Assembly (NCBI RefSeq): GCF_020537505.1 | Contig: NZ_JAJBMO010000040.1 | Coordinates: forward strand, 1 to 17,422 | Reading direction: 5' to 3' | Source: Blautia glucerasea | Lineage (GTDB): Bacteria > Bacillota > Clostridia > Lachnospirales > Lachnospiraceae | DNA: 17,422 bases | Part shown: piece by piece, positions 7,162-15,129 of the stretch | Numbering within the stretch: the first letter of the stretch is position 1 | How the letters are laid out: each line of letters starts with the position of its first letter | Program-made: the position numbers and the translations under genes | The notes under the pieces: generated by a model | Told to the model about the DNA's origin: nothing | The model's database searches: none | What the model saw: only the letters and a program-made list of their open reading frames with translations

Positions 7162-7710
7162 ATGCTCGAACTTAACTGGAGTGACGTAGTCAGCACGATC
7201 ACTCAGATCAAATAGTATCTGATAGCAATCGGTATTATCATTGCTGTCGCTGTTATTGTTATGGTTGCCTGTCTGAAGCTTGCAAAACATAAAAAATACA
7301 TCATCCGTATGCAGGCATTTGTAGCGATGGTTACCGGAGTGGCAGTTGTGCTTAATCTGATATGTACAGGTCCTATGTACACCCTGCTTTCACTGGCATC
7401 TGGAACAGGTACTCTGACAGATGAAAGTATTGACAATGCAGAAAAACTCGCTGAAGAAATCGCAGGAGAAGGCATTGTCCTGTTAAAAAATGAAAACCAG
7501 ATGCTCGCATTAGCAAATGAGAAAAAACTGAACGTATTTGGCTGTGCATCAACAGCTCCCTGCTATGGAGAAACCGGATCAGGTGCATTAAATGATAACT
7601 ATCACTTTGTAGATCTTTTGGAGGGTCTTTCCAATGCCGGGTTTGAAACAAATACAGAACTTTCTGATTTCTATAAAGAATACAGAGACATGGAGTCTGC
7701 TGGGATATGA
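7162..7710 (+). pseudogene. GH3 beta-glucosidase remnant, amber stop and 3' deletion
   Basis: The ATG at 7162 follows GAGGAAG and codes 17 residues before a TAG at 7213-7215. The same frame then continues to 7710: a hydrophobic anchor (YLIAIGIIIAVAVIVMVACL), a second hydrophobic stretch, then GEGIVLLKNE and VFGCASTAPCYGETGSGAL. These are typical of the domain-swapped, membrane-anchored GH3 beta-glucosidases of Lachnospiraceae, which run to about 800-900 aa. Similarity stops near NTELSDFYKEYRD (about 7690), where the frame enters unrelated sequence and ends. Most of the enzyme, including the TIM-barrel catalytic region, is gone. It cannot make an active glucosidase. No shared promoter box lies upstream. 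Confidence 0.75.
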
Positions 7711-8059
7711 AGTCTTAAGAGATGCATCCGGAGCAGTGAGCATTGGCGGCGGACTGGGGGATTTTATCAGTTATGAAACAGGATTTTCTCTTGCACAATG
7801 CATTAACTTCCCACTTCAGAGAAATATCACATTTAAGAGCCACGGAAATCCGGTATATCAGGCAATCTGGTATTTCATTGCCTGGATTGTGATCTCTCTG
7901 ATCTGCAACGGATTAAATAATCTCTGGATGCCGGTTGCAGCAGCTTATGTTTCTCCTGCTGTTTATAACATTCTGGTAACATTTATTACCGGAGGGGTAT
8001 CCATGATCATTTTTTTCTTTGTGTTTAAAATTATATTCCCGGAAGGAGAGCAGAAGTAA
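7694..8059 (+). pseudogene. C-terminal fragment of a GtrA-like membrane protein
   Basis: This frame encodes about 121 residues with no start of its own (an ATG at 7634 lies inside the GH3 remnant). It contains CINFPLQRNITFKSHG, resembling the NFxxxRxxxF signature in the middle of GtrA-family proteins, then two hydrophobic helices (about 7861-7910 and 7960-8030) and the end EGEQK. GtrA proteins are four-helix membrane proteins linked to polyprenyl-sugar transfer. The first half is missing, replaced at about 7690 by the GH3 remnant in a different frame. This is the scar of one deletion spanning the end of one gene and the start of the next. The family call is moderate. Confidence 0.55.
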
Positions 8060-8060
8060 A

Positions 8061-9387
8061 ATGTCAGATAAGAAAATGTCCCCAAAAGAAAATGCAGCAC
8101 CAGACAATACAAAAAATAAAAAGTCAAAGAAGAAAATGAAATTATGGAAAAAAATACTGATTGTTGTTCTGATCGTTGTTTTGATCATAGGAATTGCAGG
8201 GTTCTTTGTTATCCGGCATTTCTTTTATCAGCCGCTGATTAAGTCTGCAACAGGTTCTGATCAGGCTATTGTCGAAACTGCAAATGGAAAGATCCAGGGA
8301 AGTCTGGACGAAGATATTTATCAATATCTTGGAGTCCCTTATGCGCAGGCAGAAGAACGCTTTGTACCAGCAGAAGATGTTCCGAAATGGGACGGAATAT
8401 TTGAGGCGATTTCCATAGGTGCTATGTCACCACAAAGTGGAATGTTGGGAATGTCTTCAGGCAATCAGGAAGGAACGGATAATAACTGCCAGAATCTGAA
8501 TATCTGGACTCCTGGTATTCAGGATGGCAAGAAAAGGGCGGTTATGGTATGGCTTCACGGTGGTGGTTTCTCTACAGGTTCTGCCAATCAGGAACAGTAC
8601 AATGGAAAAGACCTGAGCGAAAGTGGAGATGTTGTAGTCGTTTCTGTCAATCATCGTCTTGGCGCAGCAGGTTTTCTGGATCTGTCTGCCTATGATGATA
8701 AATATCAGTATTCCGGAAATGTAGGATTAACAGATATTGTTAAAGCACTGGAATGGATTCAGAATAATATCGAAGATTTTGGTGGTGATCCTGACAATGT
8801 AACCTTGTTCGGTCAGTCTGGCGGTGGGGCGAAAGTACTTGCTATGATGACATCTCCATATGCAAAAGGATTATTCCACAGAGGAATCGTAGAGAGTGGT
8901 GCAACAGAAACCATGGGTGTTACTTTTGCAAGTCAGGAGGCCAGCACTCATCTGACAGAAAGAATCCTGGATAAACTTGAAATTGACAACAATAATATCG
9001 AATACCTGCAGCAGATAGACTGGAATAAACTGGAAGATGCCTCACAGGAAGCTCATGTCTCATAAAGCAGACCAGAATGGTGCAAATGTATATGCTTATG
9101 TATTTACATGGGATAATTCTGCACTGGGCGCGTTCCATGGTGCGGAAATCTCGTTTGTATTTGACCATTCTCAGAGCAGCAGTACTGCACAGAAACTTGC
9201 AGACCAGATTAGCCAGGCATGGGTTAACTTTGCAAAGACCGGTGTTCCGTCTGCAGAAGGTCTTCCTGAATGGGAACCATATGACCGACAGAATGGTGCA
9301 ACGATGCTGCTGGATGAAAATTCAACTTTAGTATACGGTCACGACAGGAAACTGATGAGTCTGCTTGCACCAGATTATGTGTACTGA
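8061..9387 (+). pseudogene. Type B carboxylesterase with internal out-of-frame deletion
   Basis: The ATG at 8061 follows AAGGAGA. A lysine-rich start and one membrane anchor (residues 31-53) lead into a type B carboxylesterase: the early GVPYAQ motif (91-96), oxyanion motif HGGGF (166-170) and nucleophile Ser253 in GQSGG. The frame stops at 9065 after 334 residues. The last third continues in another frame from about 9055 to 9387: VYAYVFTW, GAFHGAEISFVF with the catalytic His, and WVNFAKTG to the C-terminus. Together these give about 440 residues against 500-560 for the family, so about 100 residues, probably including the catalytic acid, are deleted at the junction near 9055-9065. A truncated 334-aa product could be made but should be inactive. 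Confidence 0.8.
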
Positions 9388-9454
9388 TAATGATAAACAT
9401 CAATGAAAAATATTAATTTTTGTAAAATTAAATTTGAAAACAGTTTTCAGACAG

Positions 9455-9493
9455 GAAAATCCCACTGCCATAAATATCAGCAGTGGGATTTTC
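9455..9493. terminator. Strong bidirectional terminator
   Basis: GAAAATCCCACTGC (9455-9468) and GCAGTGGGATTTTC (9480-9493) make a perfect 14-bp stem with an 11-nt loop and T4 runs on both strands. It separates the esterase pseudogene (plus) from the aldo/keto reductase (minus). Confidence 0.85.
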
Positions 9494-9570
9494 TATATAA
9501 AATAACCGAAACATATCAGGAGAAATATGTTCCGGCCATTTTTATGGAGGTTAATAACATTTATAACGGA

Positions 9571-10458
9571 TTACCAGTTTTTCTTTTCAGTTTCGCTTTT
9601 GTGGTTGTTTTTTCGCTCTTCTACCATTTTTGCGAACCATTCTACCATATTCGGATTATAGTGAGAGAAGAAAGAGCTTGCCTTTTTGTCTAACTGCGTG
9701 ATCTTTTCCATATCTTCAGCTGAGAGAGTGAAGTCAAATACATTAAGATTCTCTACCATGCGTTCATAATGTGTGGATTTCGGAATAACTACAACGCCTC
9801 TCTGGATGTGCCAGCGTAAGATAACCTGAGCACTTGTTTTACCGTATTTTGCGCCGATTTCCTTTAATACAGGTTCTTCAAAGAGACCGCCGCGTCCTTC
9901 TCCGAATGGAGCCCAGGCTTCAATCTGAATGTTATATTTATCCATCCATTTTTTTGCTTCAATCTGCTGATTGTGAGGATGTGTTTCTACCTGATTGACC
10001 ATTGGACAGATATTTGTAAATGAAGCAATATCTACAAGACGGTCAGGATAGAAGTTTGATACACCGATTGCACGCACAGTACCCTCTTTATATAAATCCT
10101 CTAATGCATGCCATGCTCCATAGTAATCAGAGAATGGCTGATGCAGAAGAAGCAGATCAAGATAATCTGTTTTCAGCTTTTTCAGAGATTCTTCCACGGA
10201 TTTTCGACAGGCATCATAACCATAATGTTCTACCCACACTTTTGTGGTAAGAAAGATTTCTTCTCTCTGAAGTCCTGATTTCTGAATCGCACTGCCGACT
10301 TCCTCTTCATTAAAGTAGCTCTGAGCGGTATCCAGACTTCTGTATCCGGCTTTTAATGCATCCAGGACGCAGCGCTCACATTCATCCTTTGTTACCTGAT
10401 ATACGCCATATCCCATGATCGGCATTTTGACACCATTCGAAAGTGTTACATATTCCAT
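9571..10458 (-). CDS. Aldo/keto reductase, AKR5-like
   Basis: A 295-aa cytosolic NADPH-dependent reductase of carbonyl compounds. The catalytic tetrad is visible: Asp43 and Tyr48 in SLDTAQSYFNE, Lys73 in TTKVW and His106 in LLLLHQP. GVSNFYPDRL and the late VVIPKSTHYERMVENLNVF cofactor loop also fit the 2,5-diketogluconate reductase-like group. AAAGGAGC lies 8-9 nt before the ATG. The gene stands alone, ends at a shared terminator and starts from promoter box C, back to back with the box of the second aldo/keto reductase, with which it shares the MEY-x-x-L-x-N-G-x-K-M-P start. The lysine-rich C-terminal tail is not part of the fold. The true substrate cannot be told from sequence. Confidence 0.93.
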   Translation of the reverse strand: MEYVTLSNGVKMPIMGYGVYQVTKDECERCVLDALKAGYRSLDTAQSYFNEEEVGSAIQKSGLQREEIFLTTKVWVEHYGYDACRKSVEESLKKLKTDYLDLLLLHQPFSDYYGAWHALEDLYKEGTVRAIGVSNFYPDRLVDIASFTNICPMVNQVETHPHNQQIEAKKWMDKYNIQIEAWAPFGEGRGGLFEEPVLKEIGAKYGKTSAQVILRWHIQRGVVVIPKSTHYERMVENLNVFDFTLSAEDMEKITQLDKKASSFFSHYNPNMVEWFAKMVEERKNNHKSETEKKNW

Positions 10459-10498
10459 TGTATCTTGCTCCTTTCGTGTTGTTTCTTAATTCTCTTTT

Positions 10499-10566
10499 AT
10501 TATAGAAAATGTAAATCCCAAATTGAAGATTCTCTTTGTTTTGCAGTTTAAACCTTTTGGTAAAGT
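10499..10566 (-). promoter_or_regulatory. Shared promoter box, copy C (aldo/keto reductase, minus)
   Basis: On the minus strand the box (10566 to 10525) reads ACTTTACCAAAAGG, TTTAAACTGCAAAAC, then GAGAATCTTC. The -35 is TTCAAT (10527-10522), followed by exactly 17 bp and TATAAT (10504-10499). It matches copy E at about 36 of 42 positions. Confidence 0.75.
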
Positions 10567-10586
10567 CTGGAGAAGTAATAAGACAG

Positions 10587-10654
10587 TATAAACCAAGAGG
10601 TATACACTACATAACTAATAGAAACTTCCAGTTAAAATGGAAAGATTATATAAT
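10587..10654 (+). promoter_or_regulatory. Shared promoter box, copy D (aldo/keto reductase operon, plus)
   Basis: The box (10587-10628) reads TATAAACCAAGAGGTATA, CACTACATAAC, then GAAACTTC. The -35 is TTCCAG (10626-10631), followed by 17 bp and TATAAT (10649-10654). The predicted start site near 10661 lies after the ATG at 10637, so translation must begin at 10694. Confidence 0.65.
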
Positions 10655-10693
10655 ACAGTCAGAAATAAAGTTGAAAAGGAGACAAGTCAAAAA

Positions 10694-11539
10694 ATGGAAT
10701 ATACAATATTAAATAATGGAATCAAAATGCCAATGGCAGGAATCGGAACTTTTCTTCTTTCACCGGATGAAGCAGAGAACTCTGTTTTATCTGCACTGAA
10801 AGAAGGCTATCGTCTGATTGATACGGCCAATGCTTATATGAACGAGAAAGCCGTAGGACGTGCAATTAAGAAATCTGGTGTGCCAAGAGAAGATATCTTT
10901 CTTGAAACCAAGCTGTGGCCGTCTTTTTATGAGAATGAAGATGCTGTAGAAAAAACTCTGGAAAGACTGGATACAGATTATATTGATCTGTTACTGATCC
11001 ATCAGCCTGCAGGAAATTATATTGCCGGTTATCGCCTGATGGAAAAAGCATACAAAGAGGGAAAGGTAAAAGCTATAGGGCTGTCAAACTTTACAAAAGA
11101 AGGTGTCCAGGAAATTTTAGGTATCTGTGAGGTAAAGCCAACTGTTTTACAGACAGAAGTTCATCCATATGATCAGAAAAAAGAGCTGAAAGAATTTCTT
11201 GCAAAAGAGGGTATTAAGATTCAGGCATGGTATCCGCTTGGACATGGCGATGCAGGACTGATGAAAGAGCCGGCTTTTGTAGCTGATGGAAGTAAATATA
11301 AGAAAAGTACAGCACAGATCATTCTCCGTTGGCACATTCAGGATGGAAACATTGTAATCCCAGGTTCCAAAAATCCAGAGCATATCAAAGCCAATCTGGA
11401 TCTGTTTGATTTCCAGCTTACAGAAGAAGAGATGAAAGAAATCGTAGCATTAAATAAAAATGAAACCTATTATCATCAGACACCGGAACTTCTGAAAAAA
11501 TATGTAGAAATGATTCCGCCGGTAGATGAACAGAAATAG
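10694..11539 (+). CDS. Aldo/keto reductase, AKR5-like (operon leader)
   Basis: A 281-aa NADPH-dependent carbonyl reductase. The tetrad is Asp43 and Tyr48 in LIDTANAYMNE, Lys73 in ETKLW and His103 in LLIHQP. GLSNFTKEGV and NIVIPGSKNPEHIKANLDLF are the expected later family signatures. The start at 10694 is chosen over the in-frame ATG at 10637 because AAGGAGA precedes it, it aligns with the start of the divergent paralogue, and the promoter -10 lies at 10649-10654. It leads an operon with an FMN reductase, a secreted esterase and an anchored flavodoxin. The two reductases are clearly diverged paralogues, so a recent duplication is unlikely and different substrates are plausible. Confidence 0.92.
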   Translation: MEYTILNNGIKMPMAGIGTFLLSPDEAENSVLSALKEGYRLIDTANAYMNEKAVGRAIKKSGVPREDIFLETKLWPSFYENEDAVEKTLERLDTDYIDLLLIHQPAGNYIAGYRLMEKAYKEGKVKAIGLSNFTKEGVQEILGICEVKPTVLQTEVHPYDQKKELKEFLAKEGIKIQAWYPLGHGDAGLMKEPAFVADGSKYKKSTAQIILRWHIQDGNIVIPGSKNPEHIKANLDLFDFQLTEEEMKEIVALNKNETYYHQTPELLKKYVEMIPPVDEQK

Positions 11540-11562
11540 GAATGAAAGAGGAGAATAAATTT

Positions 11563-12012
11563 ATGAGTATCTTATTTATCAATGGAAGTCCGAATAAAAA
11601 TGGGAATACTGTCGCATTGGCACAGACTTTACTGAAAGGTAAGGAATACGAAACATTGAATCTGACAGAATATAAGGTTTACAGTTATGGTCACAAATTC
11701 AAGGATGACCAGCTTTCTGAAATTATTTCAAAGATGAAAGAAGCCGATACAATCGTGATCGGATCTCCATTATACTGGCACAATATCTGCGGTGCTGTAC
11801 GAAATGTGCTTGACCGTTTCTATGGACTGGTACAGCAGAATGAACTTTCAGGCAAAAAAATGTATTTTCTGTTTCAGGGTGCAGCTCCTGAGAAATGGAT
11901 GATGGAAGCTGGAGAATATACCATGAAACGTTTTGCAGGGCTTTATGGAATGACATACATGGGAATGGCAACAGACAGATTAGAAGCACAGAAAATGTCT
12001 GAAAAACTATAA
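11563..12012 (+). CDS. Flavodoxin-fold NADPH-dependent FMN reductase family protein
   Basis: A 149-aa cytosolic flavoprotein-like protein. The FMN phosphate loop is FINGSPNKNGNT near the N-terminus, and GSPLYWHNICGAVRNVLDRF (about 66-85) is the isoalloxazine-side loop and helix typical of NAD(P)H-dependent FMN reductases and quinone/azo reductase-like proteins. It is slightly shorter than most members (170-190 aa) but ends cleanly. The ATG at 11563 has GAGGAG 9 nt upstream; an ATG at 11542 overlaps that ribosome site and is rejected. It sits 23 bp after the aldo/keto reductase and 15 bp before the esterase. It could supply reduced flavin or reduce quinones; which is unknown. Confidence 0.8.
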   Translation: MSILFINGSPNKNGNTVALAQTLLKGKEYETLNLTEYKVYSYGHKFKDDQLSEIISKMKEADTIVIGSPLYWHNICGAVRNVLDRFYGLVQQNELSGKKMYFLFQGAAPEKWMMEAGEYTMKRFAGLYGMTYMGMATDRLEAQKMSEKL

Positions 12013-12027
12013 GGAGAACTCATCTGA

Positions 12028-13167
12028 ATGAAAGCAAACAAGATAGCGATGCTTGGTCTTGCAGCTTTGCTTGGAAGTACAGTATATGGAAACGTCAGTG
12101 TTATAAAGGCAGAAAATAATCAGCTGGAAGAAGGGCTTGATGCCATTGAGGATGCGATAGGAAAGGGTAAAGATTCTGACAGTGAAAATAATTCTCAAAG
12201 TGCATCAAAAGGAGAAACAGATATGCAGGAAGGAAGTTCTGACAATACAATCGGAACTCCAGATGATTTTCCGGCAGCTTATGATTTTGGCAGTGGAAAG
12301 ATCAGTGATTTTTCCAGAAATTATATGTTGAAAAAAATGCCGGAGCCAGAACAAAATGATACAGTTTTGAATACAGATGCAGATCCGGACAACATCCAGG
12401 TTCTCTATTTATGGGAAGAGGAAAATGTCCCTGCAAAAACAACGTTTACAAAAGACATGACTGGTTATTTTGACGACTGGGATTTCCGCCCTTATGTGAC
12501 AGCAATTCCTGTTGCGAAAGGTGTAACGCCAAAAGGTGCTGTTGTACTGATGGCGGGAGGAGCTTATCAGTTCCGTGGAAATTATACAGATTCCCTGCCA
12601 ACTGCAGCAGCTCTCCGCGAATACGGTTTCCAGACATTTATTGTAGATTACAGGCTTTCTCCGTATACTCAGGAAGAGGGGGCTCTCGATGTTGCCAGAG
12701 CCGTCCGGTTTATCCGGAAAAATGCAGATGTATATGGAATTGAACCAGATGATATTGCAGTCATGGGATTTTCCGCCGGAGGAATTCAGGCAGGTGAGTT
12801 TCTTATGCATTACGATGAGGATGTAAATGGAACAGCACTGGATTCTTCCTATGTCCCAGATGAATTAGACCAGATTCCGGCTCACGCTTCTGCTGACGGT
12901 ATGATCTATTCTTTCTATGGAAGATTAAGTGTGGGAAACATGGATCCAGACTGGCTTTCAGAAGGAGATCTTCCTCCAACGTTCTATGTATACGGTACTG
13001 AAGATCCATTTTATGATCAGTTTGAGGAACAGTATGATGTGATCAGGAATATAGGTATCCAGACCAGCCGGATCGTTCTGAATGGGTGGCCACATGGTTT
13101 CGGCTCCGACGGAGGATGGATAAAACAGTATGCAGACTGGCTGGAAGAGATTTTCAAACAGGAGTGA
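12028..13167 (+). CDS. Secreted alpha/beta hydrolase (BD-FAE-like esterase)
   Basis: A 379-aa exported serine hydrolase. Residues 1-28 are a signal peptide ending VIKA before ENN, with no lipobox cysteine. A Ser/Glu/Asp-rich linker follows to about residue 80. The hydrolase fold shows the oxyanion strand VVLMAGGAYQFRG (172-184), nucleophile Ser249 in GFSAGG, acid Asp326 in GTEDPF and His356 in GWPHGF. It is a diverged relative of the esterase at 2985, with the same order and spacing of motifs, and both belong to operons with a shared promoter box. AAGGAG lies 11 nt before the ATG and the gene is third in its operon. De-acylation of an extracellular ester is likely; the substrate is not known. 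Confidence 0.85.
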   Translation: MKANKIAMLGLAALLGSTVYGNVSVIKAENNQLEEGLDAIEDAIGKGKDSDSENNSQSASKGETDMQEGSSDNTIGTPDDFPAAYDFGSGKISDFSRNYMLKKMPEPEQNDTVLNTDADPDNIQVLYLWEEENVPAKTTFTKDMTGYFDDWDFRPYVTAIPVAKGVTPKGAVVLMAGGAYQFRGNYTDSLPTAAALREYGFQTFIVDYRLSPYTQEEGALDVARAVRFIRKNADVYGIEPDDIAVMGFSAGGIQAGEFLMHYDEDVNGTALDSSYVPDELDQIPAHASADGMIYSFYGRLSVGNMDPDWLSEGDLPPTFYVYGTEDPFYDQFEEQYDVIRNIGIQTSRIVLNGWPHGFGSDGGWIKQYADWLEEIFKQE

Positions 13168-13179
13168 TGAGAAACAGGC

Positions 13180-13854
13180 ATGAATAAAAAGAAATTAAAA
13201 AGATTGCTGATCATAATCTTGATTCTCATGATCATTCTTGCCGGTGGATGCGGATATTTATTTATGGGCAGTAAAATTACAGATGCCAGTGATAATGTGA
13301 CAGCAGGAGCAGATGGGAGCAAATCTCTGATCGTATATTTTTCAAGGATGGGTGAAATACCCGGGGAACCGGATGCAGTTTCATCAGCAACAGTAAGTTC
13401 CAACTCTGAGATATCCGGCAGTGATACCGAAGCCGCAGCACAGATAATCCAGCAGATCACCGGAGCAGATATGTATCAGATAAAGACAAGCCGGTATTAT
13501 CGTAAATCATTTATGGGTACAGCAGCAAGGGCATGGATTGAGAATACTTTGAATATGCGTCCTGTACTGGCCGCAAAACCGGAAAATCTGGATGCGTATG
13601 ACACGATTTATGTGGGTTATCCAATCTGGTGGTTTAATGCACCTATGGCGATTGGATCTTTTCTGGAAAGTTATGATCTTTCAGGAAAAACCATAGTACC
13701 ATTCTGTACCAGTCAGGATAATGGAATTGATGTAAGCATGGATTATATAAGAAAGAATGCTAAAAATGCAGAAGTTCTGGAAGGACATCGGATTCACAAT
13801 TCTGACTCTGCGGAAATAAAAACATGGTTAAAAGAAATTGGAACTATATCATAA
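13180..13854 (+). CDS. Membrane-anchored flavodoxin (Flavodoxin_4-like)
   Basis: A 224-aa protein with a basic start and a hydrophobic segment at 9-24. That segment ends in LAGGC, close to but not a standard lipobox, so it may be a lipoprotein or keep an uncleaved anchor. The flavodoxin domain begins at SLIVYFSRMGE (about 49), shows DTIYVGYPIWWFNAPM and then TIVPFCTSQDNG. The FMN-phosphate loop is unusually followed by a Ser/Glu-rich insert (about 60-85). It would sit on the outer face of the membrane. It is the last gene of the aldo/keto reductase operon, before a strong terminator, and is related to the flavodoxin lipoproteins of the next operon. Electron partners are unknown. Confidence 0.82.
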   Translation: MNKKKLKRLLIIILILMIILAGGCGYLFMGSKITDASDNVTAGADGSKSLIVYFSRMGEIPGEPDAVSSATVSSNSEISGSDTEAAAQIIQQITGADMYQIKTSRYYRKSFMGTAARAWIENTLNMRPVLAAKPENLDAYDTIYVGYPIWWFNAPMAIGSFLESYDLSGKTIVPFCTSQDNGIDVSMDYIRKNAKNAEVLEGHRIHNSDSAEIKTWLKEIGTIS

Positions 13855-13869
13855 AAAGCACAATATATT

Positions 13870-13896
13870 AGGGAGCCGGCAGAAAGGCTCCCTTTT
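13870..13896 (+). terminator. Terminator of the aldo/keto reductase operon
   Basis: AGGGAGCC (13870-13877) pairs with GGCTCCCT (13886-13893), with an 8-nt loop and a T4 run, 15 bp after the flavodoxin stop and just before promoter box E. Confidence 0.85.
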
Positions 13897-13909
13897 GTTG
13901 TCTGATGAG

Positions 13910-13977
13910 TTTTAACCAAAAGGTTTAAACTGCAAAACATAGCGAATCTTCTTATCGAAAATAACCTGAGTTACAAT
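13910..13977 (+). promoter_or_regulatory. Shared promoter box, copy E (esterase/flavodoxin operon)
   Basis: The box (13910-13951) reads TTTTAACCAAAAGGTTTAAA, then CTGCAAAAC, then GCGAATCTTC. The -35 is TTCTTA (13949-13954), followed by exactly 17 bp and TACAAT (13972-13977). The start site should be near 13984, giving a leader of about 33 nt. The AACC-N4-GGTT dyad is centred near -65. Confidence 0.75.
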
Positions 13978-14016
13978 ATAGCTGTAAAAAAGATAATAAA
14001 AAAAGGAGATGCAAGA

Positions 14017-15111
14017 ATGAATTCAAAAAAACGACTTTCCCTGCTGATGATCGGTGCAACAGTAACAAGTCTGATGGGCGGAACTGTCAGCACATATGCT
14101 GCTGATAATACAGAAACAACAGAACCTCTCACAATTGCAGAACAGGGCATTTTTTCAGCGGGAGGAATTACTATTACTTCAGATGGTACCTTTAATCCGG
14201 AAGATCAGTGGGAAGAGACCGGTGCCGGTCAGACATCTCATGTAGATCATGCAAATGTTTTATACCAGATTCCGGAAGAAGAAACCAGTTTGCCAATGGT
14301 ATTCCTGCATGGATATGGACAGTCACGTATGGGTTGGATGACAACTCCGGATGGAAGAGAAGGATGGGCAGAAATGTTTCTCAGAGATGGACATAGTGTT
14401 TATCTTGTAGATGAACCAAGACGAGGAGAAGCAGGACAGACATCTGTAAGCGGTACGATCAGTACAAAAACTCTGGATCAGCGCTGGTATACACAATTTC
14501 GTATCGGTCGTTGGGAAGATGGAAAATCAGTTCCAAATGAAGGCTCTCAGTTTCCTAATGATGATAATTCTGTAGATCAGTTTTTCCGTCAGATGACTCC
14601 GGATACAGGAATGACTTCTGATATGGGTGGAGATTTTGATAATGATGTAGTTGCCCAGGCACTGGCCGCCACAGTAGATGAGGTATATGAAAGATCAGGA
14701 AAAGATTCTATTCTTGTAACTCATTCACAGGGCGGCGGTCCAGGCTGGACAGCTGCTAAATATACAGATCATATTGTAGCGATTGTAGCAATCGAACCAG
14801 GCGGAGCACCATCATCAGATTCAGAAGATTACCAGACAGTCCTCGAAAAGAAAATTCCAGTTACTATGTATTTTGGGGATTATATTGATAATGGTGATAC
14901 TGTAATCCAGGCAACAGGTATGTGGCAGGGAATGCGCCAGGCATGTTACGATTTTGCAGATGCCTATACAAAAGCAGGCGGAAACTGTACTGTAGTCGAT
15001 CTTCCGAAAGAGGGCATTACAGGAAATGATCATTTTATGTTCCAGGATCTGAATAATGATGTGATCCAGGAACATATTGAAAACTGGATACAAGAAAATG
15101 TAGAAGCATAA
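14017..15111 (+). CDS. Secreted Esterase_713-like alpha/beta hydrolase
   Basis: A 364-aa exported hydrolase. Residues 1-28 form a signal peptide cleaved after TYA. The mature part follows the Esterase_713-like plan: VFLHGYGQSRMGW (95-107) with TTPDGREGWAEMFLRDGHSVYLVDEP just after it, nucleophile Ser237 in THSQGG, a candidate acidic residue Glu260 in AIEPGG, and His339 in GNDHF. The acid assignment is from memory of that family. AAAGGAGA lies 8-9 nt before the ATG. It leads the operon driven by box E and is followed by two flavodoxin lipoproteins, 18 bp downstream. It is not closely related to the other two esterases in the window, so the cluster uses two unrelated esterase families. The substrate is unknown. 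Confidence 0.83.
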   Translation: MNSKKRLSLLMIGATVTSLMGGTVSTYAADNTETTEPLTIAEQGIFSAGGITITSDGTFNPEDQWEETGAGQTSHVDHANVLYQIPEEETSLPMVFLHGYGQSRMGWMTTPDGREGWAEMFLRDGHSVYLVDEPRRGEAGQTSVSGTISTKTLDQRWYTQFRIGRWEDGKSVPNEGSQFPNDDNSVDQFFRQMTPDTGMTSDMGGDFDNDVVAQALAATVDEVYERSGKDSILVTHSQGGGPGWTAAKYTDHIVAIVAIEPGGAPSSDSEDYQTVLEKKIPVTMYFGDYIDNGDTVIQATGMWQGMRQACYDFADAYTKAGGNCTVVDLPKEGITGNDHFMFQDLNNDVIQEHIENWIQENVEA

Positions 15112-15129
15112 GTAAAGGGGAGGACAAAA

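Noticed and set aside
10637..10693. Upstream in-frame ATG adding 19 residues to the second aldo/keto reductase
   Set aside because: It lies upstream of the predicted -10 (10649-10654) and has no ribosome site; the ATG at 10694 has AAGGAGA and aligns with the paralogue.
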